NCBI GenBank assembly: GCA_021730855.1
Contig: JAKFYM010000206.1
Coordinates: forward strand, 1 to 6,096
Direction of reading: 5' to 3'
DNA length: 6,096 bases
DNA from: Bdellovibrionales bacterium
GTDB taxonomy: Bacteria; Bdellovibrionota; UBA1018; CAIPTA01
Positions 1 through 5,264 of this stretch are shown in pieces (the stretch's first letter is position 1; every line of letters begins with the position of its first letter). Both the position numbers and the translations under genes were made by a program. The notes below the pieces were generated by a model. The model was not told the DNA's origin. It did no database searches and saw nothing but the letters and a program-made list of their open reading frames with translations.

Positions 1-426
1 ACAGATATTCCGCAATGCCATCGAGGGATGCTAGATGGCGTGCAGATCCGCAATAACCCGCAACTCGTTTGGAGCAAAGCCGAGTTTCGCGGCCAGTGCC
101 TGCCGGGAAAAAACAGCCGAGGCGGCGTGATCGAGCTGAATCCCACTTGCCACAACAACCAAGGTATCTCCACCGGCTTGGTGGTGCATGAGATGTTCCA
201 TATAGTGGCCGCCAACCGGCAGATGTACACCAAGTACACCGAGACCTATCACCAGCATTCGGGCTGCCCTGTGAGTGAATATGCTCAGCGCAACTCCAAC
301 CTTCACGAAGATTTCTGCGAAGCTGCGCGCTTGGCTGTCTATCCATCTAGCGGCGGAAAGCTGCAGAACGGCTGCGCCGACGCGAAAGTGGCTAAGGCCC
401 AGGAAATCCTCCGCTCTTGCCCATGA
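1..426 (+). CDS. HExxH zinc metallopeptidase-like protein, 3' part (5' end outside window)
   Basis: The reading frame is open from base 1 to a TGA at 424-426, giving 141 visible residues. An ATG at 28 is in frame, but nothing marks it as the start, so the gene probably begins upstream. The key motif is HEMFH (187-201), the HExxH zinc-binding and catalytic signature of metallopeptidases. About 25 residues later comes SEYAQRN...HEDFCEA (about 274-324). This resembles the YA..N..EDFAE block that supplies the tyrosine and third (glutamate) zinc ligand in anthrax-lethal-factor-like (ATLF) and related gluzincin peptidases; the candidate ligand is Glu at 307-309. Seven cysteines in 141 residues suggest an exported, disulphide-bonded protein, but any signal peptide lies outside the window. 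The HAD gene follows after 26 bp on the same strand, so the two may be co-transcribed. Peptidase fold is likely; substrate and exact family are unknown. Confidence 0.7.
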   Translation, partial: TDIPQCHRGMLDGVQIRNNPQLVWSKAEFRGQCLPGKNSRGGVIELNPTCHNNQGISTGLVVHEMFHIVAANRQMYTKYTETYHQHSGCPVSEYAQRNSNLHEDFCEAARLAVYPSSGGKLQNGCADAKVAKAQEILRSCP

Positions 427-452
427 GTCGAGAACGCTGTATTCCATGATCC

Positions 453-1127
453 ATGAAGTATCTGTTTTTCGATTTCGGTGGCTGCATCGATGCCCCGGGC
501 ATTCATAGCCGCACTCTCTTTTGGCGGGCCTTCCAGCGCTTTCAGCTTCTCGAAGAAAAAAGAAAAACCGATTTTCAGGAAGCCTACACCCAGGCCGATC
601 GCCAGATGATGCAAACGGGCGAGGCCGTAAAGATGAACCTCCGGGCCTTTAATCGCCACAATGCAGCCCTGATTGCCAGAGCGCTCGGCCTAGAACCCCA
701 AGCCACAGTCTCTGCCTCCGATGCGATCACCCAGGAGATGACTGCCTATCTCGAGCACAGCCGCACCGTGCTCCAAGAGCTAGGCCGAACCTATCCCTTG
801 GGCATCATTTCCAACTTCACCGGCAACCTCGAGCTCATCCTCGAGGAGCATGGCCTGCGCCCTCTTTTCCACTCTGTTACCGAATCTTTTTATGCCCAAT
901 CCTCGAAGCCAGAGCGGAAGATTTTTCAGCTGGCGTTGGCTAAGCAGGCCCATGCGCCCGCAGAGTGTTTGTATGTGGGCGACAATCCCGTGAATGACAT
1001 CGCTCCGGCCAAGGCGCTGGGCATGCAGGCTTTCCTGATTCACGAAAAAGGGGCTAAGCGCGAATGTGGGGCGGATGCTTATTTAGACGATTTGGCGGCA
1101 TTGCCCATTTTGATCCAGACCAAATAG
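453..1127 (+). CDS. HAD-superfamily hydrolase (probable small-molecule phosphatase)
   Basis: A 224-residue cytoplasmic protein carrying all four haloacid-dehalogenase motifs. Motif I is FDFGGCID with nucleophile Asp7. Motif II is the serine in GIISN (Ser120). Motif III is the lysine in SKPERKIF (Lys152). Motif IV is GDNPVND (Asp177, Asp182), which binds Mg2+. A helical cap lies between motifs I and II (about residues 20-105), as in type C1 HADs, and the length is typical. Family members hydrolyse phosphate esters of sugars, nucleotides or other metabolites through an aspartyl-phosphate. Position +2 after the nucleophile is Gly instead of the usual acid/base Asp, a variant also seen in some FDxGxV/L-type HADs. 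The start is the ATG that begins directly at the motif I strand; no clear Shine-Dalgarno precedes it. It lies 26 bp after the metallopeptidase gene, and its 3' end overlaps the convergent membrane-protein gene by 49 bp. The fold is certain; the substrate is not. Confidence 0.88.
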   Translation: MKYLFFDFGGCIDAPGIHSRTLFWRAFQRFQLLEEKRKTDFQEAYTQADRQMMQTGEAVKMNLRAFNRHNAALIARALGLEPQATVSASDAITQEMTAYLEHSRTVLQELGRTYPLGIISNFTGNLELILEEHGLRPLFHSVTESFYAQSSKPERKIFQLALAKQAHAPAECLYVGDNPVNDIAPAKALGMQAFLIHEKGAKRECGADAYLDDLAALPILIQTK

Positions 1128-2035
1128 CCCAAGCCCGCCCACAAGATTTCCACCAGGCGATAGAGCACGGCGGCCGTGACCACGGATTCTTGGCCAATGT
1201 GCATGACCTGACGAGTGAGAAGTAAAATTCCTGCCTCGCGGCTGCCCACTTGGTAGGGAATAAAAAAGAAAACATTGTCGATCAGTGCGCGGCCCACGTC
1301 GAGGAGGGCGCATAGGTATAGAGCCACTGGTTCACCGAGGGCGCGGAAGGCAAAGAAAAAGGTGACCCCCTCCACAAAACGCGCCACCACCTCGCACCCC
1401 ACGGCGCTCCAGAAACGCCAAGGGTATTGGCGTGTGACCACACGGATTTTTGATAACCCCCACCGCAGCCAAAAACCGATCTTGCCGAAGAAGTTTCGTT
1501 TTCTCCTTTTATGAGGACGCCCCTTGAGAAAGTGCGGAAGCACCGCCGCGCTTGCCATCAAAAGCACGCACACAACCATCACCGCCACGAAACCAAAACG
1601 AATCGCGGGTGCCACGGGAAAGGCAAAAAGTAGGATGGTGGAGCCCACCAAAAAAGCACCCATGGTGCCCAAGACGTGCACAAGATTGTAGATCACCACG
1701 CTTTTCAGGGCCGCCTTGCGCGGAATTTTTTGCTCGAGCAAAAGCACCTTTACGGGCTCTCCGAGGATTTTCACAAAAGGGCTGAGATTATTCCAGGCCA
1801 CGCCCACCACGGTGGCGCGAAAGAAAAATCCAAGGGCCGAAAGGGGGAGCTCGGGAGTGACCAAGAGCCACGCCAAGGCATAACAAAGCCCAACCGGAAC
1901 GAAAGAAAACGCCAGCGGCCATGCCCACCATCCTAGGCCGGAAATATCATGCCAGAGGTGGCTCCAGCCGTAGCTGTTGAGAATGAAACCAAACGAGAAA
2001 AGGCCCAAGAGGCTAAAGAGAACCTTCCAAATCAA
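1079..2035 (-). CDS. Flippase-like integral membrane protein (LPG synthase TM region / UPF0104 family)
   Basis: A 318-residue, very hydrophobic protein with about eight predicted membrane segments (roughly residues 1-20, 37-59, 66-88, 114-138, 147-167, 209-231, 236-262, 285-308) and a strongly basic loop near 171-181 (KGRPHKRRKR). Family markers are the LGEPVK motif (91-96), the late IPYQVGSREAG segment (259-269; often P-G-G-x-G-x-R-E in relatives) and the R...E...W helix near 293-299. These match the lysylphosphatidylglycerol synthase TM region family (PF03706/TIGR00374), which includes the MprF flippase domain and AglD- and HpnL-type proteins. No aminoacyl-transferase domain is present, so transport or lipid translocation is inferred, not synthesis. 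The start is TTG (2035-2033), overlapping the TGA of the upstream phosphotransferase gene (TTGA), which implies translational coupling and a shared pathway. The family is well supported; the transported lipid is unknown. Confidence 0.85.
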   Translation of the reverse strand: MIWKVLFSLLGLFSFGFILNSYGWSHLWHDISGLGWWAWPLAFSFVPVGLCYALAWLLVTPELPLSALGFFFRATVVGVAWNNLSPFVKILGEPVKVLLLEQKIPRKAALKSVVIYNLVHVLGTMGAFLVGSTILLFAFPVAPAIRFGFVAVMVVCVLLMASAAVLPHFLKGRPHKRRKRNFFGKIGFWLRWGLSKIRVVTRQYPWRFWSAVGCEVVARFVEGVTFFFAFRALGEPVALYLCALLDVGRALIDNVFFFIPYQVGSREAGILLLTRQVMHIGQESVVTAAVLYRLVEILWAGLGYLVWIKMGNAAKSSK

Positions 2036-2949
2036 GAGAGGCCCCGTGCGTGAAGAGCTAAAGCTAATTTGGTATCTTGCGAGGCCTGGAGTGCTCGCAG
2101 CACCAGAAGAGCGGCCGAGAGGACCACCATATCGATCAAGATCAAATAAAGGTCAAAGCGGCGCAGGAAAACAAAAAGCAGGATCATCAGGGTGTGGAAG
2201 TTTGCGCCCATTAACCGCCAAAAACGCAGGATCAGGCGATTGTGCTCGCGGTAGAGCTCCTGAAATTCCTGGCTGCGTGCTCCCTGCACGATTTCACGCC
2301 ATCGATACCGAGTCTCCGCTTTGCGGCTGCTGCTGAGCTGGTTTTGCTGCCAAAGCCAGGAGAAGCGCAGCTGCCAGAAAATTTTTTCCTCTGGTTCCGC
2401 AGCATCTCGCTCCCGCCGCGCTTCTTCGAGCGTGGGATTCCAATAATCTCCTTGCACCTTACCGTAGCCAAAATAGAGATACTCGCGGTTGTAGAAATCC
2501 AAGAGCGAGCTCTGAAAAGAATGGCAGACCCCAGCCACCACCGCGATGGGCCAAATCCAGAAATCCCAGAGGTGGATGACCGTGAGGGCGGAACCTATAT
2601 AGGCCGCGGCAAAAACCAAATTGTCACAAAGGCCATCCAGCACCAGGCCGAGCTTGGTGGATTTTCCGCCCATGCGCGCCAGCTGGCCGTCGGAACTATC
2701 AAAGACCCCCGCCACCACAAAAAGCACGGCCGCCACTAGGAGCGACGGAGTGGATTCATTGTGGTAGAAAAAAAATCCTGAGCAGAGGCCCAAGACCAAG
2801 CCCACAAAGGTGAGTGCCGTGGGGCTCACGCCTAGCGCCCAAGCAGCCTTTGCAATCAAGAAGCCAAAAGGACGATAGAAATAAAGATCTAATTTTTCTT
2901 CGGTGTCGAAGCTCTTGATGCTCTGCCAGTATTCTTGCTTCCAAGACAT
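2032..2949 (-). CDS. CDP-alcohol phosphatidyltransferase family membrane enzyme
   Basis: A 305-residue membrane enzyme. Residues 84-109 match the complete family signature DxxDGxxARx8GxxxDxxxD (Asp84, Asp87, Gly88, Ala91, Arg92, Gly101, Asp105, Asp109), so the metal-binding and catalytic residues are intact. About six membrane segments are visible (45-62, 68-83, 107-126, 131-150, 251-263, 265-286), preceded by the usual interfacial helix and a GVSPTALT turn (40-47). Family members cleave a CDP-linked alcohol and transfer the phospho-alcohol to a second alcohol, as in PgsA, PssA, phosphatidylinositol-phosphate synthase or choline phosphotransferase. Residues about 151-245 form a large charged segment between the fourth and fifth membrane segments, which makes the protein about 100 residues longer than minimal members. 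The ATG start is 9 bp past the ATP-grasp stop and has no clear Shine-Dalgarno. The adjacent nucleotidyltransferase suggests the CDP-alcohol is made in the same operon. Acceptor and donor are not identifiable. Confidence 0.92.
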   Translation of the reverse strand: MSWKQEYWQSIKSFDTEEKLDLYFYRPFGFLIAKAAWALGVSPTALTFVGLVLGLCSGFFFYHNESTPSLLVAAVLFVVAGVFDSSDGQLARMGGKSTKLGLVLDGLCDNLVFAAAYIGSALTVIHLWDFWIWPIAVVAGVCHSFQSSLLDFYNREYLYFGYGKVQGDYWNPTLEEARRERDAAEPEEKIFWQLRFSWLWQQNQLSSSRKAETRYRWREIVQGARSQEFQELYREHNRLILRFWRLMGANFHTLMILLFVFLRRFDLYLILIDMVVLSAALLVLRALQASQDTKLALALHARGLS

Positions 2950-2958
2950 GAGTGGCGT

Positions 2959-3828
2959 TTAGGCTCGGGTGGCCGCAAAGGCTGCGGAGCGAGGGGTTTC
3001 TTTCGCCACGGTCTGCAGTTGTGCCACACAAAGCTGAGCGATGGCCTTGGCCGCTTCGTCCCGGCAAATGCGGAAGGATGGCCAGTCGTTTACGTCGATG
3101 AGGTGGAACTTGCCTTGAGAATCAAGGATGGCATCGCCTCCATAGACCAAGAGCTCAAGGGCTTCGGCCGAGGCGGACGCGAATTTTTCCAGGGTGGCAA
3201 AGTTTGGGGTTGTCCCCGATTCATCCAGGAGTTTGCGCACGCGAATGGGCCGGAAAAACTTCCCTTTTACTCCATAGAATTTATATATGTCGCCGTGAAT
3301 GTGCTTTTGCAGGATCACTTCGCGCACATTGCGTTGCTGAAAAGCGGCCAGCTTGGCAGCCAACTCTTCGGGGCTTTCGGCTAGGGTCACGTCGTCGTCG
3401 CAAATTGCGTGGAAATCGCTGCGTTTCATCCAATAGGATTCCCCGGCTTCCAGCTCGGGATTTTGGCTGCCATCGGTAAGGAGAAGCTGAAAGGGAACGT
3501 AGTTCACGTTCTTCTCGCTCAGGATGGTAGACATTTTTTTGCGATAGCAGTTGCGGATCGCGCGTGGGCTATTGCAGACGAGGGTGTGAGGGAAGGCCTC
3601 CTCGATAGCTTGCAAACTTTCTTCGGCCTGGGCCATGGTGAGCACCAAATCGAAACGACCTTTTGTGCTCACCAGCTCCGCTTCTTCACACATTTCCACT
3701 TCGAGTGCCTCGGGGCTCACGCGCTTCCATTCCGCAATGGCCTCTTCGAGGATCAAACGATCGGCTTCCACGGCATTATTGGAAAAGCGTGGGTGGCGGT
3801 AAATTCCTAGAATCTTTCGTGCTTTCAA
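2959..3828 (-). CDS. ATP-grasp family enzyme (ITPK-like kinase or RimK-like ligase)
   Basis: A 289-residue soluble protein with an ATP-grasp layout. There is an N-terminal Rossmann-like part (about 1-85), then NSPRAIRNCYRKK (87-98), which resembles the start of the ATP-binding region. WMKRSD (133-138) carries a likely ATP-contacting lysine, and LQKHIHGDIYKFYGV (173-187) is the central strand pair. The C-terminal metal-binding block has Asp232 in GGDAIL and Asp245/Asn247 in LIDVNDWPSF. The QxxIxGxxxKxYxV segment followed by D...IDVNxxP recalls inositol tris-/tetrakisphosphate kinases (ITPK), while RimK-type carboxylate-amine ligases share the same general plan. The reaction may therefore be phosphorylation or amino-acid ligation. 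The start is TTG (3828-3826), chosen because AAGGAT lies 7 bases upstream and the only gap to the nucleotidyltransferase gene is 11 bp. The fold is well supported; the substrate is unknown. Confidence 0.82.
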   Translation of the reverse strand: MKARKILGIYRHPRFSNNAVEADRLILEEAIAEWKRVSPEALEVEMCEEAELVSTKGRFDLVLTMAQAEESLQAIEEAFPHTLVCNSPRAIRNCYRKKMSTILSEKNVNYVPFQLLLTDGSQNPELEAGESYWMKRSDFHAICDDDVTLAESPEELAAKLAAFQQRNVREVILQKHIHGDIYKFYGVKGKFFRPIRVRKLLDESGTTPNFATLEKFASASAEALELLVYGGDAILDSQGKFHLIDVNDWPSFRICRDEAAKAIAQLCVAQLQTVAKETPRSAAFAATRA

Positions 3829-3834
3829 GGACGG

Positions 3835-3840
3835 ATCCTT
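3835..3840 (-). promoter_or_regulatory. Shine-Dalgarno deciding the TTG start of the ATP-grasp gene
   Basis: On the minus strand AAGGAT lies 7 bases before a TTG at 3828-3826 and directly overlaps the TAA stop of the upstream nucleotidyltransferase gene (TAAAGGAT). No ATG is available at the right place, so this site supports the TTG start. The stop/SD overlap suggests that ribosomes finishing the upstream gene can re-initiate here. Confidence 0.7.
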
Positions 3841-4526
3841 TAGTCGGTGAGGAAATGCTTAGCTTTTTCAAGGTCAGAGGGATGGTCTACATCAATTGTC
3901 TTCTCTACTACAAATGTTTTTATCGGGATTTTGCTTGCAAGCAAAAAAGATAGGAAATTTCGCATCTTATGCGTTCCGAGGGCCAGTTTTTCGGCCCCCA
4001 GTTGGAGGGCTTCCGGGCTGAGAAAATACATCCCCGAAGTGACAAATCTTGCCGGTTCGGCGCCCAAGCTGGTGACCCTTCCTTGCTCGTCTACGGCGAC
4101 CCAAAGTGGGCTTTCGTCATCGACATGAGGCGTGACCAGGAGGGCGCAAGTATGGGCCTCCAGCCCCTGGCAGAAGTGCACAAAAGCGGCCACATCCTCG
4201 GTGCGCATCACGGTGTCGGCCATGCTGAAGAGGGTATTGATTTGGGGACGCATTTTTGCAGCAAGCTCCACGAGGGTGTGCAGGGAGCTTTCTGTGTTCA
4301 CAAAGATATAGTCGATGGCGCCAGGCAGGGCGGCCTTGTCGGCCGGGGAAAGCAACTCTTCCCGGAGGGCACAGCTGATTTGGGTGATGCCGGCGGCGCG
4401 GAATTGCCGCTGCAAGCGGGCGAGGAGGGTTTCTCCGGCGATTTCCACAAGAGGTTTGGTTTTGGCTTGGGAGCGGAGGCGCGAGCCAAGGCCCGCACCA
4501 AGAATTCCCAAAGGGAAGGGCTGCAT
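3840..4526 (-). CDS. NTP-transferase-fold nucleotidyltransferase (probable CTP- or sugar-nucleotide-type)
   Basis: A 228-residue cytoplasmic protein with the nucleotidyltransferase signature at its N-terminus. AGLGSRLR (11-18) is the GxGxR nucleotide-binding loop and KTKPLVEIAG (22-31) holds the family KPL motif. NTESSLHTL (77-85) and SMADTVM (101-107, Asp104 in the usual metal-binding place) follow, and the C-terminal IDVDHPSDLEKA (211-222) is typical of MobA-like, sugar-phosphate and inositol-phosphate cytidylyltransferases. The enzyme should couple an NTP to a phosphorylated alcohol or sugar, releasing pyrophosphate. Because a CDP-alcohol phosphotransferase lies two genes downstream, CTP is the favoured but unproven nucleotide. 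The frame opens further upstream (ATG at 4583), but those 19 residues lie across an intrinsic terminator hairpin and do not belong to the fold, so the ATG at 4526 was chosen. No good Shine-Dalgarno precedes it. It is the first gene of the minus-strand cluster. Confidence 0.87.
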   Translation of the reverse strand: MQPFPLGILGAGLGSRLRSQAKTKPLVEIAGETLLARLQRQFRAAGITQISCALREELLSPADKAALPGAIDYIFVNTESSLHTLVELAAKMRPQINTLFSMADTVMRTEDVAAFVHFCQGLEAHTCALLVTPHVDDESPLWVAVDEQGRVTSLGAEPARFVTSGMYFLSPEALQLGAEKLALGTHKMRNFLSFLLASKIPIKTFVVEKTIDVDHPSDLEKAKHFLTD

Positions 4527-4540
4527 TGGTTGGGAAGCTA

Positions 4541-4581
4541 GCAGAAAAAGAAAAGGCCTGGAAGGGTTTCCAGGCCTTTTC
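4541..4581 (-). terminator. Intrinsic terminator after the exported-protein gene
   Basis: A perfect inverted repeat pairs 4550-4563 with 4568-4581 (14 bp, core AAGGCCTGGAA) around a 4-base loop. Read on the minus strand it is followed by a T-rich run, TTTTCTTTTTCTG, the classic rho-independent form. It begins 17 bases after the stop codon of the gene at 5090-4599. In the plus direction only four T's follow and no plus-strand gene ends here, so minus is the functional direction. It lies only about 15 bases before the start codon of the nucleotidyltransferase gene. Confidence 0.85.
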
Positions 4582-4598
4582 ATGGGGGGGAGGGAAAA

Positions 4599-5090
4599 TT
4601 AGAACGCCGTGGTGAGCAGGGGCTGCAGATGAAAAATCTGGGGCAGGCTAGGCTCAGTGGGACGTTGGAAAGAAACTTGTACAGAGCCATCGTCCTGCGG
4701 GATCGCCACAATCTGCAAATCGGCTTGTTCGGCAGCGATGAAGGCTTGGATCAGATTGCCTTCGTGTTGGATCCAGGTTTCTTCGAGGGCAACAGTGTTC
4801 ACCAAAGCGTTATTGTCCCGAGCGGTGAAGACAATCCGTGCTTGGACTTCTTGTACGGGCTGGATCGGAACTAGGGTTTGGAGTTTGCTGGCCAAGATAT
4901 CTGGCATCTGGATTTCTTTTAGAATTTTTTCGAAGGAAGCGACCACATCGACGCCCTCAATCGTGGCATCACCCATATGGGTGGCGATCCAATTCTGTGT
5001 TTCTACTTTGGCCTGGACCGGCAATGCCGCCTCGGCAGCAAGCACATGCGACAAAACGAGAGCAAACGAAATCAAAGAAACACGAATCAT
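4599..5090 (-). CDS. Small exported protein of unknown function
   Basis: A 163-residue protein I do not recognise. It opens with a Sec signal peptide: Arg3, a hydrophobic core (residues 4-18) and an AEA site (19-21) suiting signal peptidase I cleavage before Ala22. There is no cysteine, so it is not a lipoprotein and has no disulphides. The mature part of about 142 residues is acidic and looks mixed helical and beta-stranded. Alternating polar/hydrophobic stretches near 80-92, 125-130 and 136-142 suggest a small periplasmic beta-containing domain. It ends in Phe, but it is too short for an outer-membrane barrel and has no obvious strand repeats. The start ATG is preceded by AGGGGGA (5100-5094) and a sigma-54-like promoter. 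A strong terminator follows the stop. Position suggests but does not prove a link with the downstream lipid cluster. Confidence 0.75.
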   Translation of the reverse strand: MIRVSLISFALVLSHVLAAEAALPVQAKVETQNWIATHMGDATIEGVDVVASFEKILKEIQMPDILASKLQTLVPIQPVQEVQARIVFTARDNNALVNTVALEETWIQHEGNLIQAFIAAEQADLQIVAIPQDDGSVQVSFQRPTEPSLPQIFHLQPLLTTAF

Positions 5091-5093
5091 ACA

Positions 5094-5100
5094 TCCCCCT
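5094..5100 (-). promoter_or_regulatory. Ribosome binding site of the exported-protein gene
   Basis: AGGGGGA on the minus strand lies 3-4 bases before the ATG at 5090-5088. The spacing is short but acceptable. It supports this ATG as the start, which in turn gives a well-formed signal peptide. Confidence 0.55.
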
Positions 5101-5122
5101 TAAAACTTATTTGCTTCCCTAG

Positions 5123-5138
5123 TGCACTTAGGATGCCA
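5123..5138 (-). promoter_or_regulatory. Candidate sigma-54 (-24/-12) promoter for the exported-protein gene
   Basis: On the minus strand TGGCATCCTAAGTGCA matches the RpoN consensus TGGCAC-N5-TTGCA at 13 of 16 places when the four free positions are included. The invariant GG and GC are exactly 12 bases apart. It sits 32 bases before the ATG at 5090, leaving a transcript leader of about 20 bases that contains AGGGGGA. No better -35/-10 pair for a sigma-70 promoter was found in this interval. Enhancer sites for an activator were not identified. Confidence 0.42.
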
Positions 5139-5216
5139 AAGCCAAAGTGCTCTCTTTTGGCCCAAGCAATCCCAAACGAAAAAGAGGGAACGCTTGAATT
5201 CCCAGCGCTTTTCCAA

Positions 5217-5244
5217 TTTTTCTCTTAGGCTAGTAAGAGAAAAA
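5217..5244. repeat. 11-bp perfect inverted repeat upstream of the glycosyltransferase gene
   Basis: TTTTTCTCTTA (5217-5227) and TAAGAGAAAAA (5234-5244) are exact inverted copies around GGCTAG. The repeat ends 3 bases before the AAGGAGG ribosome binding site of the plus-strand gene. It has no T-run on either side and a weak AT-rich stem, so it is a poor terminator. It could be an operator for a dimeric regulator or a leader hairpin affecting translation; neither is shown by the sequence. Confidence 0.5.
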
Positions 5245-5247
5245 AAG

Positions 5248-5254
5248 AAGGAGG
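5248..5254 (+). promoter_or_regulatory. Strong Shine-Dalgarno of the glycosyltransferase gene
   Basis: AAGGAGG is followed by consecutive in-frame TTG (5262) and GTG (5265) codons at 7 and 10 bases. An in-frame TAG at 5226-5228 rules out a start further upstream. The next ATG (5316) has no ribosome binding site, so the non-ATG start is preferred. Confidence 0.75.
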
Positions 5255-5264
5255 CTCTATTTTG

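Noticed and set aside
31..447. 138-codon open frame on the minus strand
   Set aside because: Antisense to the HExxH protein; hydrophobic stretches arise from the complementary codons and no motif is seen.
555..575. A-rich run in the HAD gene as a programmed frameshift or slippage site
   Set aside because: The frame continues normally through all HAD motifs and no alternative frame gives a meaningful product.
2242..2739. 165-codon open frame on the plus strand
   Set aside because: Antisense to the CDP-alcohol phosphotransferase with its perfect signature; no family features.
3969..4541. 190-codon open frame on the plus strand
   Set aside because: It is antisense to the nucleotidyltransferase, whose motifs are clear; it has no recognisable domain and no ribosome binding site, and its Gly/His-rich composition is typical of an antisense shadow.
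4527..4583. 19-residue N-terminal extension of the nucleotidyltransferase
   Set aside because: These codons lie over the terminator hairpin and its T-run and precede the normal beginning of the fold; the ATG at 4526 is preferred.
4584..4594. G7-A-G3 homopurine tract as a phase-variation site
   Set aside because: It lies in the short 3' untranslated stretch between stop codon and terminator, outside any coding frame or promoter, so slippage would have no obvious effect.
5194..5236. Sigma-70 promoter for the glycosyltransferase gene (TTGAAT with TAGGCT or TAGTAA)
   Set aside because: The spacing between candidate boxes is far from 17 bp and the -10 matches are poor; no promoter is called for the plus-strand gene.
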